Shown here one piece after another: positions 1 to 9,396 of a stretch of DNA of 64,000 bases. Made by a program: the position numbers and the translations under genes. Below the pieces are notes generated by a model. That model was not told where the DNA came from. It saw only the letters and a list, made by a program, of their open reading frames with translations, and made no database searches. Within the stretch, counting starts at the first letter, position 1. Each line of letters opens with the position of its first letter. Location: assembly GCA_014191755.1 (NCBI GenBank), contig BJHE01000005.1:41253-105252 (forward strand). The letters are read 5' to 3'. The stretch is from Cyanobium sp. (GTDB lineage Bacteria; Cyanobacteriota; Cyanobacteriia; PCC-6307; Cyanobiaceae).

Positions 1-144
1 CCCAGGCCGGCGAGCCCGAGGTACTGGTGATCCTCGACTGGAACCAGGAACCCCGGAGCAGCGGTGTCATGGAATCAGAACGGCTGTGAGTCGACTATGT
101 TGATGTGTTTGTACACTAAAAGAGATCGAAAAAATAAAATTTTG

Positions 145-1068
145 GTGAGACTGCGCTTGTATAAAACCCTCAGGTCCGCTTTTTTGGGCGGTAGCCTGAT
201 CTTGGCCACCAGCCTGATTGGATCGGAGCGACAGGCAAAAGCGGCAGGAAATCTGCAGATCGGTTACTCGGGTTTGTGCCATGAGTCAATCGGGGTGACA
301 ACGGTTGACCGGTCGGCTCTCATGCCGTTATTACCTGCAGGTTATGGGGCTCGTTACGGATTTGGTGGTTTCGGTTCGACCCCAGGGCCTACCGAGGCCC
401 AGATCATCATCCGGAGTGTGGCTTGTGGCAATGCCAGCCTCGGCAGCATCACGCTTGGGCCCGTGGTGAATTCACAAATCGGGGTGATCACCGCACGGAG
501 CGATGCCGAAGACTTCGATGCTATCGCCGGCAACGGGATTGATAATTTCCAACTGGATTTTGCCACCAGTTCCCCAGCGATCGCCGCTGCCATGGGCGCC
601 TTGGGGATCCCCGCAACGTTCGATGCCGATCTATCCTTGGTCTTCAGCGGCGACAACGTGAGCAACGACAGCTCTCCCTTGTTCACGGCGACAGGGAGCC
701 ATGCGGGGCCGCCCGTGTCCTGGCCAGGGGGATTCATCGCTGATTGGTGGAGCCCCGATCCCTCTGGTGACATCCGAGCTCGCCAAGTGATCTCGGCGAT
801 CGATTTCCGTTTTGGAGGTGGCTTGACGATCACAGCCGGCAACTCCGGCTCCCTGAAGGCCCTGCTCGGAGCAGCTCCGGTGGTGGCGCAAGTCCCCCTT
901 GGCGGAACCTTCGCTGACGGTCCGGTGACGATTTCGGCTCCTGCCGCTCCAGGCCCTTTACCGTTCGCCGGGGCTGCTGCTGCCCTGGCCTGGAGTCGCC
1001 GGCTGCGCCTCAGGATAAAGGTTGGTCAAAGCATGGAAGGGGGGCTGCTGAGGAAGCCCTGTGGTTGA
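145..1068 (+). CDS. Secreted protein with PGPLP-type C-terminal tail
   Basis: The function is not recognised. From the GTG at 145 the product is 307 aa with a textbook signal peptide: a basic start (MRLRLYKTLR), a hydrophobic stretch, and a likely cleavage after QAKA. The reading frame is open from a GTG at 64 and has ATGs at 97 and 103, but those starts give an awkwardly long charged leader. The middle is Gly/Ser/Asp-rich with no recognised catalytic motif. Near the C-terminus is a Pro-Gly-Pro-Leu-Pro motif, a short hydrophobic stretch and a basic cluster (SRRLRLRIK), the layout of PEP-CTERM-like sorting tails in cyanobacteria. A second protein with the same tail lies at 44555-45505. About 25 residues follow the basic cluster, which is longer than usual. 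The start is uncertain; the secreted nature is well supported. Confidence 0.6.
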   Translation: MRLRLYKTLRSAFLGGSLILATSLIGSERQAKAAGNLQIGYSGLCHESIGVTTVDRSALMPLLPAGYGARYGFGGFGSTPGPTEAQIIIRSVACGNASLGSITLGPVVNSQIGVITARSDAEDFDAIAGNGIDNFQLDFATSSPAIAAAMGALGIPATFDADLSLVFSGDNVSNDSSPLFTATGSHAGPPVSWPGGFIADWWSPDPSGDIRARQVISAIDFRFGGGLTITAGNSGSLKALLGAAPVVAQVPLGGTFADGPVTISAPAAPGPLPFAGAAAALAWSRRLRLRIKVGQSMEGGLLRKPCG

Positions 1069-1355
1069 TACCGCAAGTCGACTTATGGCAGCTTCACTAT
1101 TCAATAGTCGGCGATGATAGGCCTTGAAGGCACCTCGAACATTGCAATAGTCCAATAATGTCGCGATGCGAGAAGCGAAGCAGTCACTGTTCTGTCCTTT
1201 GTTCAGGCGAGCCGAATCGGTCATTGCTCGAGGTGCCCTTGTTTAGGCAAGCTTTCCGTATGAACATTCAACAATCAAGATCTGCTCAGGGCCGGGAGCA
1301 GTAATTATGCGTCTTTCTTGGTTATGGAGAAGCTGTCTATCCAGCTTGTTCTCTA

Positions 1356-2435
1356 TCAGCAGCCCTGTTGTAATCCCCAGCGCTTCCGCCAAGCGCTGCT
1401 GGTGCTGCGTTCACCGAGGGTCAGGGCCTTTGCCTGGGCTATACGGCGTTGGTGCAAGATATCAGCGGCATTCGATGTAGCGCTGGGGTCGCGATAGGGC
1501 TCGCCAGCACTGCAGGCCAGGTGCTCCCGTTCCATGGCGGTGAGTCGGCGCCAGGCGGCTGAAGGCGCCAGCGGAGCGCGGCTGGCCAGCGTGCCACCGC
1601 TCCAGGCCCTGCGCTGGTTCGCACTCGGGTCTGGTTTGAGGCAGTCGTCGGCTCTCTTCACAGCCTCTTCTGCTCCTTCCACGCCCTCGGCTTCTGCGGC
1701 GAGGGCGACCACGTTGAGATTGGCCAGCCGCAAACCTTCTCTCACCGCCGCCGCCGAGCAGAAGCTGATCCAGCGGCCCCCATCGGCCAGAAGCTCTGCT
1801 ACCGATCCCAGCACCTCCACCGTCCAGAGCTGGGGGCAGTGCTGCGGGGAGAAAGCGTCGTGCCAGATCAGATCCACCTGCCCCCGGCGCTGCTCCAGCA
1901 GCTGCGGCAGCGTCTGCCGCGCATCTCCCCAGAGCATGCGCCCCGATCCAGCCCCCTGCTGCCAGCAGCCCTGCTGCCAGCAGCCTTGCTGCCAGCAGCC
2001 TTGCTGCCAGCAGCCTTGCTGCCAGCAGCCCCGCTCGCTGAGGGTCTCCAGGGTTTTCAGGGTCTGCGGTTGCCACTGGCTGCGGAACGCCGGCTCGGCC
2101 AGAGCCAGCTGCAAGGGCGCCGGATCGAGCTCCAGACCCCACCACTCCAGCTCCAGCCCCAGCTCCGCGCAGTCCTCCAGCAGCAGGGCCAGGTTGGTGC
2201 CTGTGCCCACGCACACCTCCACCACCATCAGCCGCTGGCCCGGGATGAATCGCTCCAACTGCGAGGGCGCCAGGAAGGTTTCGCGCGCTTCTCGCAGGGC
2301 GCCGCGGCGGCTGTGAAAGCCCTCGCCGAAGCGGGGGCTCCATAGGCTGAAGCTGCCATCAGCGCCCTGGCGGATCGTGTGTTCCGCCGTCGCCGCTTCC
2401 TTGTGAGCGTTCGGGTCCTGCGCCCCAGCTCCCAT
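1356..2435 (-). CDS. MnmD-like tRNA methyltransferase domain protein
   Basis: This is a SAM-dependent methyltransferase of the MnmC N-terminal (MnmD, DUF752) type. In known members it methylates aminomethyl-uridine at the tRNA wobble position. The 359-aa protein has the opening FSLWSPRFGEGFHS, a SAM-binding EVCVGTGTN, and the family motif DLIWHDAFSP. It lacks the FAD oxidoreductase half found in the fused MnmC of E. coli. I chose the ATG at 2435, which leaves 28 bp after the aroA stop; a longer frame would overlap aroA. Between the SAM fold and the DAFSP motif there is an insert of five GCWQQ repeats encoded by a perfect-length 15-bp tandem array, not expected in this family. Methyltransferase assignment is firm; tRNA specificity is by family only. 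Confidence 0.75.
   Translation of the reverse strand: MGAGAQDPNAHKEAATAEHTIRQGADGSFSLWSPRFGEGFHSRRGALREARETFLAPSQLERFIPGQRLMVVEVCVGTGTNLALLLEDCAELGLELEWWGLELDPAPLQLALAEPAFRSQWQPQTLKTLETLSERGCWQQGCWQQGCWQQGCWQQGCWQQGAGSGRMLWGDARQTLPQLLEQRRGQVDLIWHDAFSPQHCPQLWTVEVLGSVAELLADGGRWISFCSAAAVREGLRLANLNVVALAAEAEGVEGAEEAVKRADDCLKPDPSANQRRAWSGGTLASRAPLAPSAAWRRLTAMEREHLACSAGEPYRDPSATSNAADILHQRRIAQAKALTLGERSTSSAWRKRWGLQQGC
1956..2030. repeat. 15-bp tandem repeat, five copies, inside a CDS
   Basis: Five head-to-tail copies of a 15-mer (first base C or T, then TGCTGCCAGCAGCC) encode five GCWQQ blocks on the minus strand. The unit is nearly self-complementary (CTGCTG-CC-AGCAG), so single strands could fold. 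Because 15 is a multiple of three, loss or gain of units would keep the frame. Confidence 0.95.
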
Positions 2436-2463
2436 GGCCAACGACGCAGGGCCCCGTGGGCCC

Positions 2464-3795
2464 TCAGCGCCGCAGGCGAGCCAGGTCATCCCAGAAACCT
2501 GGGTACGACACCGCTGCAGCGGCGCTGTCATGCAGGCGGGTGTCGCCGCGGGCCACCAGGGAGGCCACCGCCAGGCTCATCGCCACCCGGTGGTCGGTCT
2601 CGCTGTCCACTTCAGCGCCATGAAGCGATGTCTGGCCCTGGATCGTGAGGCCATCGGCGTGTTCCTCCAGCCGGGCGCCCATGGCGCCGAGCTGCCTGGC
2701 CATCACCGCCAGCCGGTCGGTTTCCTTCACCCGCAGCTCCTCGGCGCCCCGGATCGTGCTCACGCCCTCGGCGCAGCAGGCCGCCACCGCCAGCACCGGG
2801 ATCTCATCCACCAGCCGCGGGATCAGCTCGCCGCCAATAGCGAACGCCTGCAACGGGCCATGCTCCACGGCCAGGTCGCCCACCGGTTCGCCGGCCACAT
2901 CGCGGCGGTTGATCACCGTGATCCGGGCGCCCATCTGCGTGAGCACCTCCAGGATGCCGGTGCGGCTGGGGTTGAGGCCCACGTTCTCCACCGTGAGCGC
3001 GGCGCCGGGGGTGATGGCGCCGGCCACCAGCCAGAAGGCGGCCGAGCTGATGTCGCCGGGAACCACCACGGTTTGGCCTAGCAGGCTGTTGCCGGGGGTC
3101 ACGGTCACCTCGGTGCCGCCGGGGCCGGCCACCACCAGATCGGCACCGAAGGCCCGCAGCATCCGCTCGCTGTGATCGCGCGAGAGGGCCGGCTCGATCA
3201 CCGTGGTGGGGCCCTCGGCGGTGAGCGCCGCCAGCAGGAGGGCGCTCTTCACCTGGGCCGAGGCCACCGGCGTGCGGATCGTGGCGCCGTGAAGCTGCCT
3301 GCCGGCGATCGCCAGGGGTGCCAGGTTGCCGCCTTCGCGGCCGGCGATGGTGGCGCCCATCTCCGCCAGCGGGCCGCCCACCCGCCGCATCGGTCGGCGC
3401 CGCAGGGAGGCATCGCCCGTGAGCACGAAATGGCGACCGGCCCGGCCGGCCAGCAGCCCCAGCATCAGCCGCATCGTGGTGCCGGAGTTGCCGCAATCGA
3501 GCACGCTCTCCGGTTCGCGGAAGCCATCGAGGCCCACCCCCTGCACCACCACCTCCGGGCCCGCCTCGATCGGGCTCACCGCCACGCCCATCGCCCGCAG
3601 GCAGGCGGCGGTGCTGAGTGGATCCTCGGCGGGCAGCAGACCCTCGATGCGGGTTTCGCCTTCGGCAATGGCGCCGAAGAGCAGGGCGCGATGGGAGATC
3701 GATTTGTCGCCCGGCACCCGCACCTGCCCCGCCAAGCTTCCCGGGGCACCCGGAAGCCGCAGGGGCGCTTGGAGGTCGGAGGGGGCGAGGGTCAC
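2464..3795 (-). CDS. aroA: 3-phosphoshikimate 1-carboxyvinyltransferase (EPSP synthase)
   Basis: This enzyme joins shikimate-3-phosphate and phosphoenolpyruvate to give EPSP, the sixth step of the shikimate pathway, in the cytoplasm. At 443 aa it has normal length. Visible hallmarks are the N-terminal [12 protein letters not shown] substrate loop, the [13 protein letters not shown] motif near residue 100, an internal duplicated inside-out barrel pattern, and the C-terminal KETDRLAVM motif. The start at 3795 gives a short leader before the first strand, normal for bacterial AroA. It is followed 28 bp later by the mnmD-like gene on the same strand, probably co-transcribed. Nothing suggests decay. 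Confidence 0.97.
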   Translation of the reverse strand: MTLAPSDLQAPLRLPGAPGSLAGQVRVPGDKSISHRALLFGAIAEGETRIEGLLPAEDPLSTAACLRAMGVAVSPIEAGPEVVVQGVGLDGFREPESVLDCGNSGTTMRLMLGLLAGRAGRHFVLTGDASLRRRPMRRVGGPLAEMGATIAGREGGNLAPLAIAGRQLHGATIRTPVASAQVKSALLLAALTAEGPTTVIEPALSRDHSERMLRAFGADLVVAGPGGTEVTVTPGNSLLGQTVVVPGDISSAAFWLVAGAITPGAALTVENVGLNPSRTGILEVLTQMGARITVINRRDVAGEPVGDLAVEHGPLQAFAIGGELIPRLVDEIPVLAVAACCAEGVSTIRGAEELRVKETDRLAVMARQLGAMGARLEEHADGLTIQGQTSLHGAEVDSETDHRVAMSLAVASLVARGDTRLHDSAAAAVSYPGFWDDLARLRR

Positions 3796-3927
3796 ACCGG
3801 CGGGTCGGAATCGCAGGATCCTATGGAGGCTCCCACGCCCGCACCCATTTCGCTTCCGGCTCCTGTTTTGTCTGGTCTTGGCCGAGTCCAGCTGGGTGGA
3901 GCCGGCTGTTGCCTGCGGCGGCCGGGG

Positions 3928-4260
3928 TCAGGGCAGGGTCACGCCCGCCGCCCGTAGCGCCGCCGAGAGCGACCACACCTCCAGCACCAGCTGGTGCCAG
4001 GGGGCGATCGTGGCCATCTCCAGGGCCATGGGCGTTGGAGCCGCCTGACGCAAGGCCCGCGCGGCTGCCAATTCCGCCTGGGCCCGATCAAGCCTGTCCT
4101 TCAGCTCAGAGCGGCCCGCTGCTGGAAGCACTCGATCGGGACAGTGCTGCAGCAGCACCTGACCCCGGGAGAAGCTCTGCTGAAAGTCGTCGAGCAGAGG
4201 GGCCAGCACCTGCTCCAGGAGCTCGCCGGCGGACTCGGGGGAGGGAAGCTCAGCAACCAT
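3928..4260 (-). CDS. DUF2605 family protein
   Basis: This is a 110-aa cytoplasmic protein that resembles the cyanobacterial DUF2605 family: an N-terminal LLEQVLAPLLDDFQ segment, a central Gln/Ala-rich helix, and the C-terminal MATIAPWHQLVLEVW segment that I associate with this family. No catalytic residues are visible and it looks all-helical. It sits alone between aroA (132 bp downstream) and the Rrf2-type gene, all on the minus strand. Function is unknown. Family assignment rests on remembered pattern and should be confirmed by a profile search. Confidence 0.65.
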   Translation of the reverse strand: MVAELPSPESAGELLEQVLAPLLDDFQQSFSRGQVLLQHCPDRVLPAAGRSELKDRLDRAQAELAAARALRQAAPTPMALEMATIAPWHQLVLEVWSLSAALRAAGVTLP

Positions 4261-4335
4261 GGTTTAACCTTAGAAAGTTCGGAGCCGGGGCGGTTTCTTC
4301 CCGCTGGCGTGAGATCCGACCCGCAGGCCAGCGCT

Positions 4336-4791
4336 TCAGCCGAGCAGCAGACCGCCTTCGTCGCTCAGTTCGGCGCTGACGCTGCGCAGGTCGTAGAGCA
4401 GCTCGGCCAGGGTGCAGCGGGCCAGCTCCCGCTCCAGGGCGGCGCGAAGCCGCTGCTCCAACAAAGCCGCCACCCGGTCGGCAGCCCCGCCCACCAGCTC
4501 GCGGCCCGCTTCGGCCGCTTCGCTGCCCAGCCCCTGGCCCAGGGCAGCCAGCACATCGGCCAGGGGAGTGGCGCCCGCTGGCCGGGTCAGCCGGTAGCCC
4601 CCCAGCCGGCCGCGCCGCGCCTCCAGCAAGCCGGCCCGCCGCAGTTGCAGCAGCAGCTGCTCCAGCATCGGCGCCGGTAGGTCCTGGGCGGCGGCCAGAT
4701 CATTCACAGAGCGCCAGCCCCCAGGATCGCCCGCCAGCTCCAGCAGGGCCTTGATGGCATGGATCGCCTGGCGGCCCAGCAGGGGACTCAA
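4336..4791 (-). CDS. Rrf2-family transcriptional regulator
   Basis: The 151-aa protein opens with the Rrf2 winged-helix signature: LGRQAIHAIKALLELA, a recognition region (SVNDLAAAQDLPAPMLEQLL), and the wing RRGRLGGYRLTRPA. The C-terminal half is a long helix used for dimerisation in the family. Known Rrf2 regulators such as IscR and NsrR bind an iron-sulfur cluster through three cysteines. Here only one cysteine is present (ARCTLAELL), so cluster binding in the usual way is unlikely. It starts 10 bp after the ubiD stop on the same strand, so the two are probably one operon and ubiD is a candidate target, which is inference. Confidence 0.85.
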   Translation of the reverse strand: MSPLLGRQAIHAIKALLELAGDPGGWRSVNDLAAAQDLPAPMLEQLLLQLRRAGLLEARRGRLGGYRLTRPAGATPLADVLAALGQGLGSEAAEAGRELVGGAADRVAALLEQRLRAALERELARCTLAELLYDLRSVSAELSDEGGLLLG

Positions 4792-4801
4792 GGGTTCCGA
4801 C

Positions 4802-6361
4802 TCAGGCGGCGCGACCGCTCAGGGCGGCAAGCCTGCTGAGGAGGTGCTCAATGCTGTAGCCGAACAAGGAGGGATCCGGTTCGGATCCACCCAGATCCGC
4901 CAGGCCCAGCTCGGCCCAGCGTCGATCCACCCGGGCCTCCAGCTCGGCACTGCGCCGCAAGGGCTCGCCCCAGCCGTGGCGTTTCTCCGGGCCCACCTTG
5001 GTGGTGGCGTCGATCGCCAGGCGGCCGCCCAGGCCCAGTCGCTCGCTGGCGAAATCGAGCGTGTCAAAGGGGGTGTCCTCCAGCACGAACAGATCGCGCT
5101 GCGGATCCACCAGGGCGCTGATCGCCCAGATCACCTGGCGCGGATCGCGGATGTTGATCGCCTTGTCCACCACCACCACGAACTTGGTGTAAGTGAACTG
5201 GGGCAGAGCCGTCCAAAACGCCATCGCCGCTCGTTTGGCCTGGCCGGGATAGGCCTTGTCGATGGCGATCACGGCCAGCTTGTAGCTGAGCCCCTCCATG
5301 GGTAGGAAGAAATCCACGATCTCCGGGATCTGCTGGCGCAGGATCGGCGTGTAGATGCGGTTCAGGGCGATCGCCAGCATCGCGTCCTCCTTGGGCGGCC
5401 GGCCGCTGAAGGTGGTGAAGTAGATCGGATTCCGGCGTTGGGTGATGCACTGAATCCGCACCAGCGGTGAATCCTCCACGCCGCCGTAGAAGCCCATGTG
5501 GTCGCCGAAGCGGCCATCGGCCAGCTCCTCGCCGGGGGTGATCGTGCCCTCCAGCACCACCTCGCTGTGGCTGGGAACCTTGAGGTTCACGGTCTTGCAC
5601 TTTGCCAGCCGTACCCCTTCGCCGCCGTAAAGCCCGGCGAACAGCCATTCGCTCAATTGCACCGGGATCGGGGTGGCCGCCGCCATCACCAGCAGCGGAT
5701 GAACGCCGATGGCGATCGCGATCTCCAGCGGTTGACCCAGCGCCGCCGCCTTGCGGAGATGACGGGCGCCGCCGCGCACGCTCAGCCAATGCACGGTCAT
5801 CGTGTTGATCGACTGCTGCTGCAGCCGGTAGACCCCCACGTTGGGGGTGCCGGTCTCGGGGTCCTTGGTGATCACCAGACCAAGGGTGATGATCCGGCCG
5901 GCGTCACCGGGCCAGGGGCGTAGCAGCGGCAGGGCGTCGAGGTTCACCGCCTCGCCGCGAAACACCTGCTGGCGGCAGGGTGGGGTGAGGTCCAGGTCGG
6001 GAAAGGCGCGCAGCAGGTCCCAGGCCAGGCCGCCATAGCTCTTGAGTTCCCCCAGACCCTTGGGGGGCCGGGGCTGCTGCAGCAGGGCCAGCTTGGCGCC
6101 GAGGACTTCGAGCTCCTCGGCCCGCTCCATCCCCATGCTCCACACCACCCGCTGCACGGTGCCGAGCAGGTTCACGGCCACCGGCATCGAGGAGCCGATC
6201 ACGTTCTCGAACAGCAGCGCCGGGCCGCCCATCGCCAGCACCCGATCGGCGATGGCGGTGAGCTCAAGGTCGGGATCCACCGGGGCCTTGATGCGGCGCA
6301 GTTGGCCACGACGCTCCAGGAGATCGAGGAAGCCGCGCAGATCGCGACCTTGCTGGGCCAT
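4802..6361 (-). CDS. ubiD: UbiD-family decarboxylase
   Basis: UbiD enzymes use prenylated FMN to decarboxylate aromatic acids; the cyanobacterial member is thought to act on the 4-hydroxy-3-polyprenylbenzoate step towards plastoquinone. From the ATG at 6361 the protein is 519 aa, close to the family norm. Family features seen include DLRGFLDLLERRGQL at the start, the FENV segment, the central NVGVYRLQ strand, and the EGTITPGEELADGRFGDHMG stretch with its conserved Glu and Asp. An upstream ATG at 6391 is possible but adds ten residues before the conserved start. It is followed by an rrf2-type gene and faces away from the secreted hydrolase at 6478. The prenyl synthase at 11383 belongs to the same quinone pathway. 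Confidence 0.85.
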   Translation of the reverse strand: MAQQGRDLRGFLDLLERRGQLRRIKAPVDPDLELTAIADRVLAMGGPALLFENVIGSSMPVAVNLLGTVQRVVWSMGMERAEELEVLGAKLALLQQPRPPKGLGELKSYGGLAWDLLRAFPDLDLTPPCRQQVFRGEAVNLDALPLLRPWPGDAGRIITLGLVITKDPETGTPNVGVYRLQQQSINTMTVHWLSVRGGARHLRKAAALGQPLEIAIAIGVHPLLVMAAATPIPVQLSEWLFAGLYGGEGVRLAKCKTVNLKVPSHSEVVLEGTITPGEELADGRFGDHMGFYGGVEDSPLVRIQCITQRRNPIYFTTFSGRPPKEDAMLAIALNRIYTPILRQQIPEIVDFFLPMEGLSYKLAVIAIDKAYPGQAKRAAMAFWTALPQFTYTKFVVVVDKAINIRDPRQVIWAISALVDPQRDLFVLEDTPFDTLDFASERLGLGGRLAIDATTKVGPEKRHGWGEPLRRSAELEARVDRRWAELGLADLGGSEPDPSLFGYSIEHLLSRLAALSGRAA

Positions 6362-6477
6362 CACACCAGACAATTGTCGCGGTGGCATCAAAGCGCACTA
6401 TGGCCTGTGGTGACTCCCCTTTGCGGGCGTTGGGGAGGTCGAGCTGTGCGAATGTGAAAACTTCCTGCCTCTGAAGC

Positions 6478-7650
6478 ATGCAGCGCTTTGCCCTTCCTCC
6501 CGTCGCCTTCCGCTCCGGGCACCGCTGCCGGGCACTGCTGCTGGCCCTCGGTCTCGCCCTCGCCGGCCTCCCCTCCAGCCCGCGCCCCGCGGCAGCCTGC
6601 ACTCGCGTGCTCTACACCTCCCCGGATGGCACCGTGATCACCGGGCGGAGCATGGATTGGTCGGAGGACATGCGCTCCAATCTCTGGGCCTTCCCCCGCG
6701 GCATCGCGCGCGATGGCGGCGGTGGCGCCCGCACCCCCCGCTGGCGCTCCCGTTTTGGCAGCGTGGTGGTGAGCGGCTACGACATTGGCAGCGCCGAGGG
6801 CATGAACGAGAAGGGCCTGGTGGCCAACCTCCTTTACCTTGCGGAATCCGATTACGGCCAGCTCGATGGCAAGCCCGTGCTCTCCATTTCCCTCTGGGCC
6901 CAGTACGTGCTCGATCAGTTCGCCACGGTTTCTGAGGCGGTGGCCCACCTGCGCAAGGAGCCCTTCCGCGTGGTGGCGCCCACCCTCCCCAATGGCAAAG
7001 GCGCCCAGCTGCACCTTGCCATCTCCGACGCGACGGGTGATTCGGCAATTTTTGAGTACATCGGCGGCCGCCTGGTGATCCACCACGGGCGCCAGTACGC
7101 GGTGATGACCAACTCCCCCAGCTTTGATCAGCAGCTCGCCCTCAACACCTACTGGCAGACCGTGGGCGGCAGCAGCTTCCTTCCCGGCACCATCCGAGCG
7201 GCCGATCGTTTCGTGCGCGCCTCCTTCCTGCTCGCCGCCCTGCCTCGCCAGGCCGATCCGGCCTTCATCAGCGCCGTGCCCGGTCAGAGCTTCCCCTTCC
7301 AAGCCCTCGCTGGCGTGCTCGGGGTGGTGCGCAGCGTCAGCGTTCCCCTCGGCATCACCACCCCCGGTGCCCCCAACCTCTCCTCCACCATCTGGCGGGT
7401 TGTGAACGATCAAAAGCGGCGGGTGCTTTACTTCGACGCCGTCACTTCCCCCAGCCTCTTCTGGGTGTCGCTGGATCAGCTCAACCTCGCCGACGGCGCC
7501 CCCGTGCGGCGGCTGGCGCTGACAGGTGGGCGGATCTACGGGGGTGAGACCGCCGCCAAGTTCGAGACGAGCCCCTCCTTCGCCTTCGCGCCCGCCTCCG
7601 GTTTGCCGACGCGCCCGAAGCCAGGCCAGGTGCCGACCGAGCGGCGCTGA
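6478..7650 (+). CDS. Secreted linear amide C-N hydrolase (choloylglycine hydrolase / penicillin V acylase family)
   Basis: This is an N-terminal-nucleophile hydrolase that cleaves amide bonds. The 390-aa precursor has a signal peptide ending in PAAA, directly followed by Cys41 ([11 protein letters not shown]), which would become the N-terminal nucleophile after processing. Other family marks are [11 protein letters not shown], the [12 protein letters not shown] segment, and [11 protein letters not shown] carrying the conserved Asn. Export means it probably works in the periplasm or outside. Relatives act on bile salts, penicillin V or acyl-homoserine lactones; the real substrate here cannot be read from sequence. 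It is transcribed alone, with comB starting 71 bp later. Confidence 0.85.
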   Translation: MQRFALPPVAFRSGHRCRALLLALGLALAGLPSSPRPAAACTRVLYTSPDGTVITGRSMDWSEDMRSNLWAFPRGIARDGGGGARTPRWRSRFGSVVVSGYDIGSAEGMNEKGLVANLLYLAESDYGQLDGKPVLSISLWAQYVLDQFATVSEAVAHLRKEPFRVVAPTLPNGKGAQLHLAISDATGDSAIFEYIGGRLVIHHGRQYAVMTNSPSFDQQLALNTYWQTVGGSSFLPGTIRAADRFVRASFLLAALPRQADPAFISAVPGQSFPFQALAGVLGVVRSVSVPLGITTPGAPNLSSTIWRVVNDQKRRVLYFDAVTSPSLFWVSLDQLNLADGAPVRRLALTGGRIYGGETAAKFETSPSFAFAPASGLPTRPKPGQVPTERR

Positions 7651-7721
7651 ACGCAGGCGGCTGGGGTCGCCAGCCAAGCCGGTTCGCTCTGCCACACTCG
7701 GCCCAGCCCCCGGCGCGATCC

Positions 7722-8477
7722 ATGCAGATCTCTTACTTCCACACCTCCGAGGCGGTGCCTGCGGTGTTGCCCACCGCCGAGGGCGGACCGGATGCGGCCG
7801 TGGTGATCGACGTGCTCCGTGCCACCACCACGATCGCCTGGTCGCTGGAGAACGGTGCCGAGGCGATCCAGGCCTTCGCTGACCTCGCTGAGCTGGAGAC
7901 CGCTGCCGCCGCCTGGCCAGCCGAGCAACGGCTGCGGGCCGGTGAGCGCGGCGGCCAGCGGGTGAACGGTTACGACCTTGGCAATTCCCCTCTGGCGGTG
8001 ACGCCGGAGCTGGTGGGGGGCAAACGCATCTTCATGAGCACCACCAACGGCACCCGTTCCTTGGCGGCCGTGCGGGAGGTGCCGCTGCTGCTCACCGCCT
8101 GTCTGCCCAACCGGACCGCCGTGGCGCGCCGCTTGATCGAACGGGATGCCCAGCAGGTGTGGATTGTGGGCAGTGGCTGGGAGGGCGATTACTCCCTGGA
8201 GGACAGCCTGGCGGCCGGGGCCGTGGCCTCGGCTGCGATCGAGCTGGCGGTGGCCCCCCACCGGGGGGTCACCTGCGCCAACGACGAGATGCTCGCCGCC
8301 CTGGCTCTGTGGCAGCAGTGGCGCCACGACACGGAAACCTGCCTGCGGGCTGCCAGCCATGGCCAGCGCCTGATCCGCCTCGGCAACCACGATGCCGACT
8401 TCGCCTCCTGTGCCGCCGTGGACAGCCTGCAGGTCGTGCCGATTCAGGCGGAAGCGGGTGTGCTGCGCGCCAGCTGA
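7722..8477 (+). CDS. comB: 2-phosphosulfolactate phosphatase family protein
   Basis: ComB removes phosphate from 2-phosphosulfolactate in coenzyme M synthesis in methanogens. Cyanobacteria carry a homologue although they make no coenzyme M, so its substrate here is unsettled. The 251-aa protein has normal length and the family motifs [11 protein letters not shown] near the start, [11 protein letters not shown] in the middle, and [18 protein letters not shown]. It is followed 93 bp later by the nitrilase on the same strand. The family call is firm; the reaction is by homology only. Confidence 0.87.
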   Translation: MQISYFHTSEAVPAVLPTAEGGPDAAVVIDVLRATTTIAWSLENGAEAIQAFADLAELETAAAAWPAEQRLRAGERGGQRVNGYDLGNSPLAVTPELVGGKRIFMSTTNGTRSLAAVREVPLLLTACLPNRTAVARRLIERDAQQVWIVGSGWEGDYSLEDSLAAGAVASAAIELAVAPHRGVTCANDEMLAALALWQQWRHDTETCLRAASHGQRLIRLGNHDADFASCAAVDSLQVVPIQAEAGVLRAS

Positions 8478-8570
8478 GCGACCTCGCCAGGCTCTTCAGG
8501 GGGGTGGAGCTCCCGCCCCTGGCTCGCTCGGGTGCGGCCCCTTACAGTTCGCCCGACGATTGGAGCAACG

Positions 8571-9389
8571 GTGGGCAGTTTCCTGGCAGCAGCCCTGCAA
8601 CTCACCAGCGGCTCCGATCCGGATGCCAACTTCGCCTCAGCCGAGGAGCAGATCGAGCTGGCGGCCCGCCGCGGCGCCGACCTGTTGGGGCTGCCCGAGA
8701 ACTTCGCCTTCATGGGTGACGACCAGCGTCGTCTGGAGCTGGCGCCGGCCCTGGCGGAGCGTTGCAGCCGCTTCTTGGTCACGATGGCGCGCCGCTATCA
8801 GGTGACCCTGCTCGGCGGTGGCTTTCCGGTTCCGGCAGGGGAGAACCTCACCTACAACCGCGCGGAACTGGTGGGCACCGAGGGCCAGCTGCTGGCTCGC
8901 TACGACAAGATCCATCTTTTTGATGTTGATATCCCCGATGGCATCACCTACTGCGAATCGGCCACGGTGAAACCCGGTGATGCGCTTCCCCCCGTGGTGG
9001 ATGTGCCCGGTCTGTGCCGCATCGGCCTCTCGATCTGTTACGACGTGCGCTTCCCGGAGCTCTATCGCTACTTGTCTTCAGCGGGGGCGGAACTGCTGAT
9101 GGTGCCGGCCGCCTTCACCGCCTACACCGGCAAGGACCACTGGCAGGTGCTGCTGCAGGCCCGGGCGATCGAAAACACCGCCTACGTGGTGGCCCCGGCC
9201 CAGACCGGTGTTCACTACGGTCGCCGCCAGACCCATGGCCATGCCCTGGTGATCGATCCCTGGGGCACCGTGCTCGCCGACGCCGGCCTGGCCCCCGGCC
9301 TGGCCGTTGCCCCGGTCGATGGAGGTCACGGAGCGCGGGTTCGGGCCCAGATGCCGAGCCTGCAGCACCGGCAACCAGCATTGTTCTGA
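8571..9389 (+). CDS. Nitrilase-superfamily amidohydrolase (Nit1/Nit2-like)
   Basis: This carbon-nitrogen hydrolase has the Glu-Lys-Cys triad visible: Glu43 in LPENFAF, Lys113 in YDKIHLFDVD and Cys156 in SICYDVRFPE. The FDVDIP and DVRFPELYR context is typical of the Nit1/Nit2 branch, known as amidases of deaminated glutathione or omega-amidases. I chose the GTG at 8571, which has a GGAG ribosome-binding site 7 bp upstream and gives 272 aa beginning MGSFLAAALQLTS; a longer frame from 8532 lacks such a site. The amidase gene follows within 8 bp, so the genes from here to murI are likely one operon. Confidence 0.88.
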   Translation: MGSFLAAALQLTSGSDPDANFASAEEQIELAARRGADLLGLPENFAFMGDDQRRLELAPALAERCSRFLVTMARRYQVTLLGGGFPVPAGENLTYNRAELVGTEGQLLARYDKIHLFDVDIPDGITYCESATVKPGDALPPVVDVPGLCRIGLSICYDVRFPELYRYLSSAGAELLMVPAAFTAYTGKDHWQVLLQARAIENTAYVVAPAQTGVHYGRRQTHGHALVIDPWGTVLADAGLAPGLAVAPVDGGHGARVRAQMPSLQHRQPALF

Positions 9390-9396
9390 TCGGTTG

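Noticed and set aside
958..1224. An 88-codon minus-strand frame overlapping the end of the first gene
   Set aside because: It overlaps the secreted protein gene, has no recognisable domain and no clear ribosome-binding site.
1534..2345. Long plus-strand frames opposite the mnmD-like gene
   Set aside because: They are shadows created by GC-rich codons and the tandem repeat; the minus-strand frame has clear methyltransferase motifs.
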